The notes: generated by a model from the letters alone, not told the origin. A DNA stretch of 64,000 bases from Bacilli bacterium (GCA_017617065.1 JAFZWP010000004.1:1-64000), one strand, 5' to 3'; positions 45,416 to 54,713 are shown, counted from the stretch's first letter. A program made the numbers and translations.

Positions 45416-46678
45416 ATGGATATTTTTGTAAAAGCTAAAAGTGATTCCTTAACAAAACAAGAAATCGTTAATGCTTTAGAAAAATCAATCGAAGGTAAAT
45501 CTTTAAAAAAAGTATTATTACTACCTCCTGATTTCACTAGATTTTATTCTAATGCGGGATTAATCACTAATTATTATTACCATGCATTAAACAATCACTG
45601 TCGCGTTGATATTTTACCGGCTCTAGGTACCCATGAAGCGATGAGTAGGCAGCAGTGTGAAGAAATGTTTGGTGATATTCCATATGATGCCTTTATTTAT
45701 CATAACTGGCGAAGCGATGTAGTAAAAATTGGTGAAGTGCCTGGTGAATATATTTCTAGTATTACTGATGGGTTGTGGAAAGATTCAGTAGATGTAGAAG
45801 TTAATAAATTAATCATGGACCCATCATATGATTTAATCATATCAATTGGTCAAGTTGTTCCCCATGAAGTAATTGGTATGGCCAACCACTCAAAGAACTT
45901 ATTTGTTGGTTGCGGGGGGAAGAGAATGATTAATGCGAGCCATATGATTGGCGCAGTTTACGGAATGGAAAGAATGATGGGTAAAGATCATACACCAGTT
46001 CGTAAAGTGTTTGATTATGGCTGTGAGCACTTTTTAAAAGATCGACCTATAATGTATGTTTTAACTGTAACTACAAACCCAGGTGGAGTAATTCATACTC
46101 ACGGCCTATTTATTGGTATGGGACGCAAATGCTTAGAAGAAGCAATCGCTCTAGCCCAAGAAAAAAACATTAGTTTTGTGGATACAGGAATTAAAAAATG
46201 TGTAGTTTATCTAGAACCTAAAGAATTTAGAAGCACTTGGCTTGGTAATAAAGCCATCTATAGAACCAGAATGGCTATAGCCGATGGCGGTGATTTAATC
46301 ATTTTAGCTCCGGGAGTTACTAAATTTGGTGAAGATTTAGGTGTTGATAAACTAATTAGAAAATATGGTTATGTCGGCCGTATGAAAGTTTTAGAATTAT
46401 TTAAAGAAAATGCTGACTTACAAGAAAATATGGGGGCTGCTGCGCACTTAATTCATGGATCAAGTGATGGTAGATTCAATATTACATATTGTGTAAAAAA
46501 TATTTCTAAAGAAGAAATCGAGTCAGTTAACTTTAAAGCTATGGATTATGATGAAGCAGTAAAGCTATATGATCCAAATAAACTTAAATTCGGTTATAAC
46601 ACATTAGAAAACGGAGAGACTATATATTTTATTCCAAATCCAGCTTTAGGATTATGGATTAACAAAGAAAAATTTTAA
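45416..46678 (+). CDS. LarA-family (nickel-pincer nucleotide) racemase/epimerase homologue
   Basis: A 420-residue DUF2088/LarA-superfamily protein. Known members are nickel-pincer-nucleotide enzymes that racemise or epimerise 2-hydroxy acids; one described activity is D-gluconate 2-epimerase (gluconate/mannonate). Key residues, compared with L. plantarum LarA from memory (D72, R75, H108, H174, K184, H200), line up here as D39/R42 (DFTR), H73 (GTHE), H150 (VVPH), K160 (NHSKN) and H176. The H150-K160-H176 spacing of 10 and 16 is exactly that of LarA. Position two bases after the mannonate-forming SDR suggests mannonate as substrate. The cofactor genes larB, larC and larE are not in this window. 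Confidence 0.82.
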   Translation: MDIFVKAKSDSLTKQEIVNALEKSIEGKSLKKVLLLPPDFTRFYSNAGLITNYYYHALNNHCRVDILPALGTHEAMSRQQCEEMFGDIPYDAFIYHNWRSDVVKIGEVPGEYISSITDGLWKDSVDVEVNKLIMDPSYDLIISIGQVVPHEVIGMANHSKNLFVGCGGKRMINASHMIGAVYGMERMMGKDHTPVRKVFDYGCEHFLKDRPIMYVLTVTTNPGGVIHTHGLFIGMGRKCLEEAIALAQEKNISFVDTGIKKCVVYLEPKEFRSTWLGNKAIYRTRMAIADGGDLIILAPGVTKFGEDLGVDKLIRKYGYVGRMKVLELFKENADLQENMGAAAHLIHGSSDGRFNITYCVKNISKEEIESVNFKAMDYDEAVKLYDPNKLKFGYNTLENGETIYFIPNPALGLWINKEKF

Positions 46679-46695
46679 ATTAGCGAGGGCAGCAT

Positions 46696-48081
46696 ATGAA
46701 AAAAATCAAATTAGCTTATATTGGTGGAGGCTCAAAAATGTGGGCAAATATATTCATGAGCGATCTATCTTTACAAAAAGACCTAAGTGGTGAAATTTGT
46801 TTATATGACATTGATTATTTTGCTGCCCTTCGTAATCAAAAATTAGGAAATATCATTAATAATTGTGATAATGTAGTTACTAAATGGGTCTATACTGTTG
46901 CTCGCGATATCGATAGCGCCCTAATTAATGCTGATGTAGTGGTAATATCAATACTACCCGCTACATTTAAAGAGATGGCAAGCGATGTGCATACTCCAGA
47001 AAAGTATGGCATTTACCAATCAGTTGGTGATACAACCGGTCCTGGCGGAATCTTAAGAGCCATGAGAACCGTTCCTATTTTTGAATTCTTCGGTAAGAAG
47101 ATTAAAGAATTATGTCCAGATGCAATCGTAGTTAATCTAACTAACCCACTTGCTATCTGTGTTAAAACTCTTTATTCTGTTTACCCAAGAATAAAAGCTT
47201 TTGGCTGTTGCCATGAAGTATTTAATACCCAAGAATTCTTATGTAAAGTAATAGAAAAAGAATTAGGGGTATTACCTTCTAGAAAAGATTTAAATTGTAA
47301 TATAACAGGCGTTAACCATTTCACATGGATGACTAGATGTTATTATGGTCACTATAATGTCTTTAATTTATTAAAGAAGTTCATAAAGAAACACTTTGAT
47401 GAAGGTTTATATGAACATGGTAATCCTGATGATTATAAAACTAACCCATTTGCCTATGGTAATTTAGTAAAGATGGACTTATTTAAAAAATATGGCATCT
47501 TACCTTGTGCAGGGGATAGACATTTAGTAGAATTCATGGATCCTAAATTATATATAGCGTCACCTGAAGATGTAGATAAATGGCATTATGCGCTAACTAG
47601 TGTAGATTACAGAATCAAAAAAGCTAATGAAAAAATAGAATACTTAAATGATGTAATTAGCGGTAAAGTTAAATTTGAATTAAAGAAATCAAATGAAGAA
47701 GCAGTAGAATTAATTAAAGCATTATTAGGACTTGGCGATGTTAAATCAAATATCAACATGCCTAATTGTTGCCAAGCAACATATTTACCACTTGGTAGTG
47801 TAGTGGAATCTAATTGTTTATTCTCTAAAGGCTTATTTAAACCAGATAAAACAACAGCAGACTTACCTGATGAAGTAGCAGAGATGATAAACCTAAATGC
47901 GAAAAATCAAATTAAACTACATTTAGCAATTCTATCACGTGATTTAGATGCTATTTATGATGTATTTAAAGCAGATCCGCTATGTAAATATTTAGATGAA
48001 GCAGATTGTAAAGCTTTATTTAAAGAAATGGTTGAAAATACTAAAGAATATTTAGAACCATATTATGATTTAAGAGGCTAA
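46696..48081 (+). CDS. GH4 alpha-galacturonidase, LplD-like
   Basis: NAD- and metal-dependent glycosidase of family GH4. The 461-residue protein has an N-terminal Rossmann motif (LAYIGGGSKMW), the DTTGPGG loop near 115, the NLTNPLAI segment near 150, the metal-binding Cys in CHE (172-174) and ITGVNHFTW near 206, with AGDRHLVEF near 272. In Bacillus the related LplD is encoded with the lplABC transporter and releases galacturonate from unsubstituted oligogalacturonides; the same transporter type is encoded at the end of this window. No signal peptide, so it acts in the cytosol. Alternative: another GH4 specificity. Confidence 0.82.
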   Translation: MKKIKLAYIGGGSKMWANIFMSDLSLQKDLSGEICLYDIDYFAALRNQKLGNIINNCDNVVTKWVYTVARDIDSALINADVVVISILPATFKEMASDVHTPEKYGIYQSVGDTTGPGGILRAMRTVPIFEFFGKKIKELCPDAIVVNLTNPLAICVKTLYSVYPRIKAFGCCHEVFNTQEFLCKVIEKELGVLPSRKDLNCNITGVNHFTWMTRCYYGHYNVFNLLKKFIKKHFDEGLYEHGNPDDYKTNPFAYGNLVKMDLFKKYGILPCAGDRHLVEFMDPKLYIASPEDVDKWHYALTSVDYRIKKANEKIEYLNDVISGKVKFELKKSNEEAVELIKALLGLGDVKSNINMPNCCQATYLPLGSVVESNCLFSKGLFKPDKTTADLPDEVAEMINLNAKNQIKLHLAILSRDLDAIYDVFKADPLCKYLDEADCKALFKEMVENTKEYLEPYYDLRG

Positions 48082-48082
48082 T

Positions 48083-49075
48083 ATGGAAAACATATTATTT
48101 ACTCTTAACGCGGTAGCACCACTTATATTACTAGTAGCTCTTGGCTATTTATTAAAAAAGATTAAATTCTTTAGTCCTGAATTTCTCCAAATAGCTAATA
48201 AGTTTTGCTTCTATGTAGCACTACCCGCTTTGCTATTTAAGAATTTATATGATTCAGACCTAGATAGTCTTCCTTGGAAACTAGTTATATTTAGTGTAAG
48301 TGCGATAATTATTATATTTTTATTAGCATTATTATATGCAATCATATTCGTAAAAGATAACACTAAAAAAGGGGTAATGATTCAAGGTATAATGCGATCA
48401 AATTATGCTTTTATTGGTATCCCTCTTGCCACATCCTTATTTAGCGATAATGAATTAATCGCAAAAACTGGGGTAACGGTAGCCTTAATGAGTATCTTTT
48501 GTATCCCACTATTTAATATGTTATCAGTAGTAGCGTTATCGATATTTGTAGATAAAGATGAAAATACTAACCATTTTAAGAAAGTATTATTAGGAATTAT
48601 TAAAAACCCTTTAATAATTGCCATATTTAGTGGTTTATTAGTATTAATATTTAGACTAATAATTCCATCTAGTGCATTTATTATGAGGGATAATGTTAAC
48701 TTTTTATATAAAACCTTAGATTCTTTAGCTAAGATTGCATCACCTCTAGCTTTAATTATTGTAGGTGGACAATTTGAATTTAGTGTAAATAGTGAATCTA
48801 AAGGATTATTAATAACAGGTGTAATCGTAAGAATGGTAGTTGTACCAGTAGTAGTATTTTTAGTGGCAACACTTTGCTTTAATTTCGCTAATTACGAATT
48901 CGCCACATTAATTGCCATCTTCGCTAGCCCTATAGCCGTGGTGAGTGCTATTATGGCTAAAGAGATGAATAACGACCATATTCTCGCTAGTCAGCTAGTA
49001 GTATGGTCAACCATAGTATCAAGTATTACTATATTTATAATCGTACTAACCCTAAAGAGTTTGGGATATTTATAG
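48083..49075 (+). CDS. AEC-family transporter (auxin efflux carrier-like permease)
   Basis: A 330-residue integral membrane protein with about ten hydrophobic segments and the internal pseudo-repeat of AEC/BART carriers (opening FTLNAVAPLILLVALGYLLKK; second half IMRDNVNFLYKTLDSLAKIASPLALI, then ANYEFATLIAIFASPIAVVSAIMA). Bacterial relatives carry malate and other organic anions. Placed 1 base after the GH4 gene, it may move a uronate or a fermentation product such as an organic acid. The direction of transport is not evident. Confidence 0.85.
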   Translation: MENILFTLNAVAPLILLVALGYLLKKIKFFSPEFLQIANKFCFYVALPALLFKNLYDSDLDSLPWKLVIFSVSAIIIIFLLALLYAIIFVKDNTKKGVMIQGIMRSNYAFIGIPLATSLFSDNELIAKTGVTVALMSIFCIPLFNMLSVVALSIFVDKDENTNHFKKVLLGIIKNPLIIAIFSGLLVLIFRLIIPSSAFIMRDNVNFLYKTLDSLAKIASPLALIIVGGQFEFSVNSESKGLLITGVIVRMVVVPVVVFLVATLCFNFANYEFATLIAIFASPIAVVSAIMAKEMNNDHILASQLVVWSTIVSSITIFIIVLTLKSLGYL

Positions 49076-49084
49076 AGGTAAAAT

Positions 49085-49909
49085 ATGCGCTTTAATATCG
49101 GTATCAGAGGTCATGACTTACCAAATGCTCCATTTTTAAATGTGGATGACTTTATCAATACATTTAAACAATATGATTTGGATTATTTACAACTTGTAAT
49201 TAGTAAGGCCTTTAAAGATTTTGAATTTAATAAAGATAATTTAACTAGTTTAGCAAACAAATTAAAAGCTAACGATATTAAAGTAGCAATGATTGGTGCC
49301 TATTTTAATATGATTCATCCAGACAAAGTTAGGCAATCCAAAGGGATAAATTACTTTAAGGATTGTATGAAGTATGCATATTTGTTTGATACTAAATATG
49401 TCGGTAGCGAAACCGGATCTCTAAATGGGGATAAATGGATATATGTAGATGGTAATCACACACTTGAATCATTTAATACCGTAAAAGAAGTAATTAAAGA
49501 TTTAAAAAATAGTGAACGCAATGCATCCCCTTTAATTGAAGGTGCATGGAACCATGTAGTATATAAACCAACCCTACTTTATGAATTATTAAATGATTTG
49601 AATCTAGATGCTTGTACAGTTGATTTATATAATTATTTAAATATCGATAATTATAAAGACCATTTAGATATCTTTAAAGAATGTATCAATCTCTTTGGTG
49701 AAAAAATTAAAGTAATACATATTAAAGATTTTATAGTAGAAGATAATAAACTAGTTCAAGTAGGAATTGGCAAAGGCTTAATGAATTATAAAGAAATTAT
49801 GCCATTAATAAAAAAACACCTTCCAAATGTAATATTAGTTTTAGAAGGTGTAAAAGAAGCAGATATTGTATCTAGTATAAAATATTTGAGGAGTTATGAA
49901 GATGAATAA
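49085..49909 (+). CDS. Sugar phosphate isomerase/epimerase-like TIM barrel
   Basis: A 274-residue cytosolic protein of the xylose isomerase-like TIM barrel superfamily. Segments with acidic or His residues at strand ends (VAMIGAYFNMIHP near 76, YVGSETGSLNG near 105, SPLIEGAWNHV near 149, ACTVDLYNYLN near 180, IKVIHIKDF near 210 and VILVLEGV near 255) suggest a divalent-metal site. Substrate unknown; relatives include hexulose and inosose isomerases. Its place among uronate genes suggests a keto-sugar-acid substrate. It overlaps the GH105 gene by 8 bases. Confidence 0.75.
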   Translation: MRFNIGIRGHDLPNAPFLNVDDFINTFKQYDLDYLQLVISKAFKDFEFNKDNLTSLANKLKANDIKVAMIGAYFNMIHPDKVRQSKGINYFKDCMKYAYLFDTKYVGSETGSLNGDKWIYVDGNHTLESFNTVKEVIKDLKNSERNASPLIEGAWNHVVYKPTLLYELLNDLNLDACTVDLYNYLNIDNYKDHLDIFKECINLFGEKIKVIHIKDFIVEDNKLVQVGIGKGLMNYKEIMPLIKKHLPNVILVLEGVKEADIVSSIKYLRSYEDE

Positions 49910-50957
49910 AGAAATTATTAATTACATCGATAACTATATTGATAATTTTAAACCTTATAAAAATGGAAGATGGTGTTATGAAGATGGAATCTTAATGACA
50001 GCAATTTACGATTTATATAAAGTTACAAATAATAAAAAATATTATGATTTTGTGTATAGTTTTTATGATAACCATATTGATGCTGATGGAACAATTAAAA
50101 ATTATAAAGTAGATGAATATAATATCGATAATATTTGTAGCGGAAATACGCTTATAGATTTATACCTAGATACAAAATTACCTAAATTTAAAGAAGCAAT
50201 AGATATTTTAGTAAGCCAGATAAGGCTTCATCCAAGAACTAAAGAAGGAAGTTTTTGGCATAAACAAATATATCCTAACCAAGTATGGATGGATGGAATC
50301 TATATGGGACTAGTATTTTATGCAAAATATGCTAAATATTTTGGCGATGGAGAAGATATTCTAGATATCAAACATCAACTAAATAATCTAATTAATCGTT
50401 TATATGATAATGATAGACACCTATTTACTCATGCATATGATGAAGCAAGATTAATGCAATGGGCAGATAGCAAAACTGGTAAGTCTCCTAATGTATGGAG
50501 CAGAGCTTGTGGATGGGTGGCAATGGCCATGGTTGATATTTATGAAGTATTAGAACTTGATGAAGCTAAAAGTGTATTTAATTTATTAGTTGATGGACTG
50601 TCTAAATATTTAGATGAAGGAATGTTATATCAAGTGGTAGATAGATTAGACTTTCAAGATAATTATTTAGAAACATCAGGATCTGCCATGCTCGCTTATG
50701 CTATTTTAAAAGCTAAAAGAATTAAAATGGCAGATTATAATGATTTAGGTAATAAAATATTTAATACAATTTTAGAAAAGAAATTTGATGGAAGTCATTT
50801 AAATGGTATTTGTAGAGTCGCGGGACTTGATAATACTAGAAGAAATGGAAGTATAGAATATTATATGTCAGAAGATATAGTAGCTGATGAAGTAAAAGGT
50901 GTTGCTCCATTTATCATGGCATATAGTGAATTGGAGGCTAAAGATGGCAATCAATAA
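49902..50957 (+). CDS. GH105 unsaturated uronyl hydrolase (YteR-like)
   Basis: Removes the 4,5-unsaturated galacturonyl residue left by pectate or rhamnogalacturonan lyases. The 351-residue protein is an (alpha/alpha)6 barrel; seen are GRWCYEDGILMTAIYDLY near 20, the segment HKQIYPNQVWMDGIYMG containing the likely catalytic Asp131, and SPNVWSRACGWVAMAMVD near 198. There is no signal peptide, so it acts after uptake. GAGGAG stands 8-9 bases before the ATG at 49902. It releases unsaturated uronate that becomes the KduI substrate. The IclR gene starts inside its end. Confidence 0.9.
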   Translation: MNKEIINYIDNYIDNFKPYKNGRWCYEDGILMTAIYDLYKVTNNKKYYDFVYSFYDNHIDADGTIKNYKVDEYNIDNICSGNTLIDLYLDTKLPKFKEAIDILVSQIRLHPRTKEGSFWHKQIYPNQVWMDGIYMGLVFYAKYAKYFGDGEDILDIKHQLNNLINRLYDNDRHLFTHAYDEARLMQWADSKTGKSPNVWSRACGWVAMAMVDIYEVLELDEAKSVFNLLVDGLSKYLDEGMLYQVVDRLDFQDNYLETSGSAMLAYAILKAKRIKMADYNDLGNKIFNTILEKKFDGSHLNGICRVAGLDNTRRNGSIEYYMSEDIVADEVKGVAPFIMAYSELEAKDGNQ

Positions 50958-51726
50958 ATCAGCAGAAAAAACATTAAAGATTTTAGAACTAATTGCAAAA
51001 TATCCAGAAGGTATTACACTATCTGAAATTTATAAAGCACTAGATATGCCTAAAGCATCAGTTTATGATATTTTGCAAGCTTTATATAAAGAAGATGCAA
51101 TTTATTATAAAGATCCAAGACAAAAAAATTATGTAATTGGATCTAAAGTGTTTGCAATTGGACAAGCTTATACTAAAAATTCTAATTTTATCAATTTTGC
51201 ATCTCCATATTTAAGAAAGTTTGCGGATAAATATGGCGTAACTGTCTTTGCTTGTAAAAGACTAGGTGATAAATTAGTATTTATTTATAAATATGAAGCG
51301 CCTAATACAAAGATTCAAACTACAGATGTCGGCCTTCAACAGCCTCTTTATGAAAATATAGCAGGTAGGGCGTTACTTGCTTTTGCGAGTCCTGAGCGTC
51401 AAGAAGAATTATTATCTAGTATTTTAAGAAATGATTTTGGTGGAATTAAGAATTTTTATTATGAAGAATTACTTAATGATATTGCTAACATTAAAGAAAC
51501 AGGATATGGAGTAGATGATGGTAAATCGTTATCTTATATGTATTCTTTAGCAATACCTGTATTTAATCATGAAGGTAAAGCAAGTGGAGCTATATTATTT
51601 AGTAGAGTAAAAGATAATGAAGATGAGAAAGTTGTAGAAGCAGAAATCAAAGAATTTAAAGATATAGCATCGTTTGTAAGTGCTAAACAAGGTTATAAGG
51701 GGGAAGCAAATGTATCTAGGAGATAA
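50944..51726 (+). CDS. IclR-family transcriptional regulator
   Basis: A 260-residue regulator with an N-terminal winged helix (about 1-65, KTLKILELIAKYPEGITLSEI and MPKASVYDILQAL) and a C-terminal IclR effector domain (about 75-245, ending before the short tail). GGAGG precedes the ATG at 50944. IclR proteins such as KdgR of enterobacteria control pectin catabolism in response to keto-deoxy acids, so this is the best local candidate for binding the ACGAAC-type sites at 30599 and 59695. It overlaps GH105 by 14 bases and uxaC by 17, embedding the regulator in the catabolic operon. Confidence 0.92.
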   Translation: MAINKSAEKTLKILELIAKYPEGITLSEIYKALDMPKASVYDILQALYKEDAIYYKDPRQKNYVIGSKVFAIGQAYTKNSNFINFASPYLRKFADKYGVTVFACKRLGDKLVFIYKYEAPNTKIQTTDVGLQQPLYENIAGRALLAFASPERQEELLSSILRNDFGGIKNFYYEELLNDIANIKETGYGVDDGKSLSYMYSLAIPVFNHEGKASGAILFSRVKDNEDEKVVEAEIKEFKDIASFVSAKQGYKGEANVSRR

Positions 51727-53113
51727 TTATTTAATTAAATCGAAAACTGGTTTAGTTTTATACAATAAATATGCAAAAGATATGCCTATTTTTGATTATC
51801 ATTGTCATTTGAATCCAAAAGAAATATATGAGAATAAACCATTTGCTAATTTAACAAAAGCGTGGTTAGTTGAAGGTCATTATGGAGACCACTACAAATG
51901 GAGAAGTATGCGTGCAAATGGCGTAAGTGAAGATTATATAACTGGAAATAAGAGTGACTATGAAAAGTTCTTAAAATGGGCTGAAACTGTTCCTTATACA
52001 ATTGGTAATCCTTTATATACTTGGACACATATGGAACTTGTTAAATACTTTGGGGTAGATAAAGAGTTATCACCAGCTACGGCTAAAGAAATCTATGATT
52101 TAGCGAGTGAATTACTAAAGAGCTTAACACCTCGTAAGATGATTGAAATGAATAATGTTAAGGTGTTATGTACAACTGATGATCCTGTAGATAGTTTAGA
52201 ATACCATAAATTATTAAAAGAAGATAAATCATTTAAAGTAAAAGTATTACCTGCTTTTAGACCTGATAAGGCTGTTAATATTGAACTTGATTGGTTTAAT
52301 GAATGGGTAGATAGATTAGAAGAGGTAGTTGGTTATAAATTAACTGATTTAAGTTTATTCACTAAAGCATTAAAAGAAAGAATAGAGTTTTTTAACCAGA
52401 TGGGTTGTAAGATTAGTGATCACGCCCTAGATACTCTTAAATATTTAGATTATGAAGAAGATGAAGTTAATTTAGCTTATATTGAGAAAAGAAATGGTAA
52501 GAAATTAACTGAAGATCAAATAAATAAATACCGTAGTTACATGTTGGTATTCTTTGGTAAAGAATATGCAAGGTTAGGCTGGAGCCAACAGTACCATTTA
52601 TGTGCTTTAAGAAACAATAGTGAAAGAATGCTAAGCTTAATTGGACCAGATACTGGATTTGATGCAATTAATAATAGTGTAGACATTAATGCTTTACAAA
52701 AATTAATGGCAAAACTTGATTCTACAAATTCACTTCCTAAAACTATTTTATATTCTTTAAACCCTAATGATAATGAAGCACTAATAGCTCTAGCTGGATG
52801 TTTCCAAAATAATACTAAAGGAAAGATTCAACTAGGATCAGGTTGGTGGTTTAATGATCAAAAAGATGGCATTAAAAGACAACTTGCTGCTTTATCTTCA
52901 ATGGGGTTAATTAGTAATTTTGTTGGGATGTTAACTGATTCTAGAAGTTTCTTATCATATCCTAGACATGATTATTTTAGAAGAATTGTTTGTGACTTCT
53001 TAGGCGAATTAATCGATAATCACGAGTATCCTAATGATTTAGAATTTGTGGGGAAGATTGTACAAAATATCTGCTTTAATAATGCAAAAGAGTATTTTGG
53101 AGTAGATGAATGA
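51710..53113 (+). CDS. uxaC: Uronate isomerase (glucuronate/galacturonate isomerase)
   Basis: First step of free hexuronate catabolism: D-galacturonate to D-tagaturonate (or glucuronate to fructuronate). The 467-residue amidohydrolase-fold protein has FDYHCHLNPKEIYENK near residue 26 (metal His pair), then LVEGHYGDHYKWRSMRANG near 53, CTTDDPVDSLEYH near 165, LPAFRPDK near 184 and LTDSRSFLSYPRHDYFRRI near 407. GGGGG lies before the ATG at 51710. It connects galacturonate released by GH4/GH28 to UxaE in the upstream part of the operon. Confidence 0.96.
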   Translation: MYLGDNYLIKSKTGLVLYNKYAKDMPIFDYHCHLNPKEIYENKPFANLTKAWLVEGHYGDHYKWRSMRANGVSEDYITGNKSDYEKFLKWAETVPYTIGNPLYTWTHMELVKYFGVDKELSPATAKEIYDLASELLKSLTPRKMIEMNNVKVLCTTDDPVDSLEYHKLLKEDKSFKVKVLPAFRPDKAVNIELDWFNEWVDRLEEVVGYKLTDLSLFTKALKERIEFFNQMGCKISDHALDTLKYLDYEEDEVNLAYIEKRNGKKLTEDQINKYRSYMLVFFGKEYARLGWSQQYHLCALRNNSERMLSLIGPDTGFDAINNSVDINALQKLMAKLDSTNSLPKTILYSLNPNDNEALIALAGCFQNNTKGKIQLGSGWWFNDQKDGIKRQLAALSSMGLISNFVGMLTDSRSFLSYPRHDYFRRIVCDFLGELIDNHEYPNDLEFVGKIVQNICFNNAKEYFGVDE

Positions 53114-53805
53114 GAATAATCCTTTTTGGTGATTCCACAATGCAATATAATGATGCATCGACTTATCCCCAAATGGGATGGGGACAGATGCTACCATTAT
53201 TCTTTAATAAAGAAGTAAAAATCTTAAACTTTGCAAAAAACGGATGTAGCACAAAAAGCTTTATTGATTTAGGCATCTATGATTTAGCTATCAAAGAAGT
53301 AAAAGAAGGCGATTATGTAGTAATACAATTTGGTCATAATGATCAAAAGCCCGATAAGATAGAAAGATATACAACTGTATTTGGTACTTATCAAGAAAAC
53401 TTACGAAAAATGGCTAAAGATGTAATAGCAAAAGGTGCTACACCAATCTTTTGTACATCAATTTATCGTAGATTTTTTGATAATGGAATAATTCGAGATA
53501 ACGTTCATGGTGATTATCCGCTATCTATGATACAAGTAGCTAAAGAATTAAAAATAGAATGTATTGATATGACATCTATTACTAAAGATTTATATGCAAA
53601 ATTAGGTGATAATGAATCAAAAAGATTCTTTATGATCTTTGATAAGGATATTTATCCTCATTACCCAAGTGGAATGTATGATAATACTCATCTAAGAGCT
53701 GATGGGGCTTATGAAATGGCTAAAATATTTACAGAAGAATTAAAAAAGATAAATCATCCATTAGCTAAATATTTAGTAGACACATCATTTGTGAAGGAAA
53801 ATTAA
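53110..53805 (+). CDS. CE12-like rhamnogalacturonan/pectin acetylesterase (SGNH)
   Basis: A 231-residue SGNH esterase that removes acetyl groups from pectic oligosaccharides. Motifs are FGDSTMQ (catalytic Ser9), QFGHNDQKP near 76 (the CE12 form of block III), and DNTHLRADG with Asp191 and His194. There is no signal peptide, unlike most secreted rhamnogalacturonan acetylesterases, so substrates must be imported first. It overlaps uxaC by 4 bases (ATGA) and is the last gene before the bidirectional terminator. Confidence 0.88.
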   Translation: MRIILFGDSTMQYNDASTYPQMGWGQMLPLFFNKEVKILNFAKNGCSTKSFIDLGIYDLAIKEVKEGDYVVIQFGHNDQKPDKIERYTTVFGTYQENLRKMAKDVIAKGATPIFCTSIYRRFFDNGIIRDNVHGDYPLSMIQVAKELKIECIDMTSITKDLYAKLGDNESKRFFMIFDKDIYPHYPSGMYDNTHLRADGAYEMAKIFTEELKKINHPLAKYLVDTSFVKEN

Positions 53806-53835
53806 AATAAGGCACAGGAGTGCCTGTGCCTTATT
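53806..53835. terminator. Bidirectional terminator between the CE12 and CE8 genes
   Basis: 13-bp perfect stem, AATAAGGCACAGG (53806-53818) and CCTGTGCCTTATT (53823-53835), loop AGTG. It serves both convergent genes; the CE8 stop codon lies in the right arm. Confidence 0.88.
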
Positions 53836-54694
53836 TATTAATCCAATCTACACGTTTGAAGATGTGATTATCAATATATTTAGAGTTTATTTCATAAAAC
53901 CTAGCTGTTTTATCGCGAGATGAGTCATTCCATTTATCAAATCCTTCATCAATTATATGGTTTTCATATAAACAATCTTTAAATGTAACTTTACCGTAGT
54001 CACGCCATGGACGGGCTAGGTATGTATTAGAGACTATCTCCCCTGTGAATTTACATTTATCAAAGAAAAAGCCTTCATCATCATTTGCTTCGGTTGCGGG
54101 AGCGCAAACGAATCCTGCACGTGATTTAGAATGAATGGTACAATTTGTAAAGTGCCCACTACCTGCGCCAAAGATGAAATCTACATCTCCAGATATAATG
54201 CTATTATTAAAATATACTTTATGATCTTTAGGATATACTAATTCATCTTTTTCTAAGAAATTAGCATATCTATCGATTAAATCTAGGGGAAGTGGACCAA
54301 CAAATACGGTATCTTGATATGCATCAAACATACAATTATTAAAGTTAATGTTATTTCCTATAACTGATAAAGCTACTGCTTGACCATATAATCTACCATC
54401 ACCACTTGAATTAATTACTTTAATGTTTGATACATTGATATCTTCACCGATTAATTCTAAAGTATAAGTTCTAAATGTATTATATTCTAATCCATCTTTA
54501 TGTTTTTTAAGAGCATAATCGTTATTAGAAATCATGACATTACCAATTCCTTTAATAGATATATTAGACAAAGCAATTTTTACTTTTTCTAAATATAAGC
54601 CTTCATGGATTTCTAATGTGTCACCTTTCTTTAATAAAGATATACCTTTATTAATTGTATTAATATCACTTTCTTTATCTACAATTACTACCAT
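53831..54694 (-). CDS. Intracellular pectin methylesterase (CE8)
   Basis: Demethylates methyl-galacturonate units in imported oligosaccharides. The 287-residue protein is just the CE8 beta helix: QAVAL (105-109), QDTVFVG with Asp128, DFIFG with Asp172 and ARPWRDYG with Arg228. No signal peptide or lipobox is present, in contrast to the lipoprotein CE8 at 30644. GAGG precedes the start, and a TATAAT lies at 54719-54714 on this strand. It is the only pectin gene in the locus on the minus strand, divergent from the GH28 gene, so the two may share control. Confidence 0.92.
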   Translation of the reverse strand: MVVIVDKESDINTINKGISLLKKGDTLEIHEGLYLEKVKIALSNISIKGIGNVMISNNDYALKKHKDGLEYNTFRTYTLELIGEDINVSNIKVINSSGDGRLYGQAVALSVIGNNINFNNCMFDAYQDTVFVGPLPLDLIDRYANFLEKDELVYPKDHKVYFNNSIISGDVDFIFGAGSGHFTNCTIHSKSRAGFVCAPATEANDDEGFFFDKCKFTGEIVSNTYLARPWRDYGKVTFKDCLYENHIIDEGFDKWNDSSRDKTARFYEINSKYIDNHIFKRVDWINK

Positions 54695-54713
54695 TTGTTA
54701 CCTCACTAGTAGC

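Noticed and set aside
45416-46678. Mannonate dehydratase UxuA
   Set aside because: I looked for UxuA among the uronate genes; this protein is LarA-like and no other gene in the window fits UxuA.
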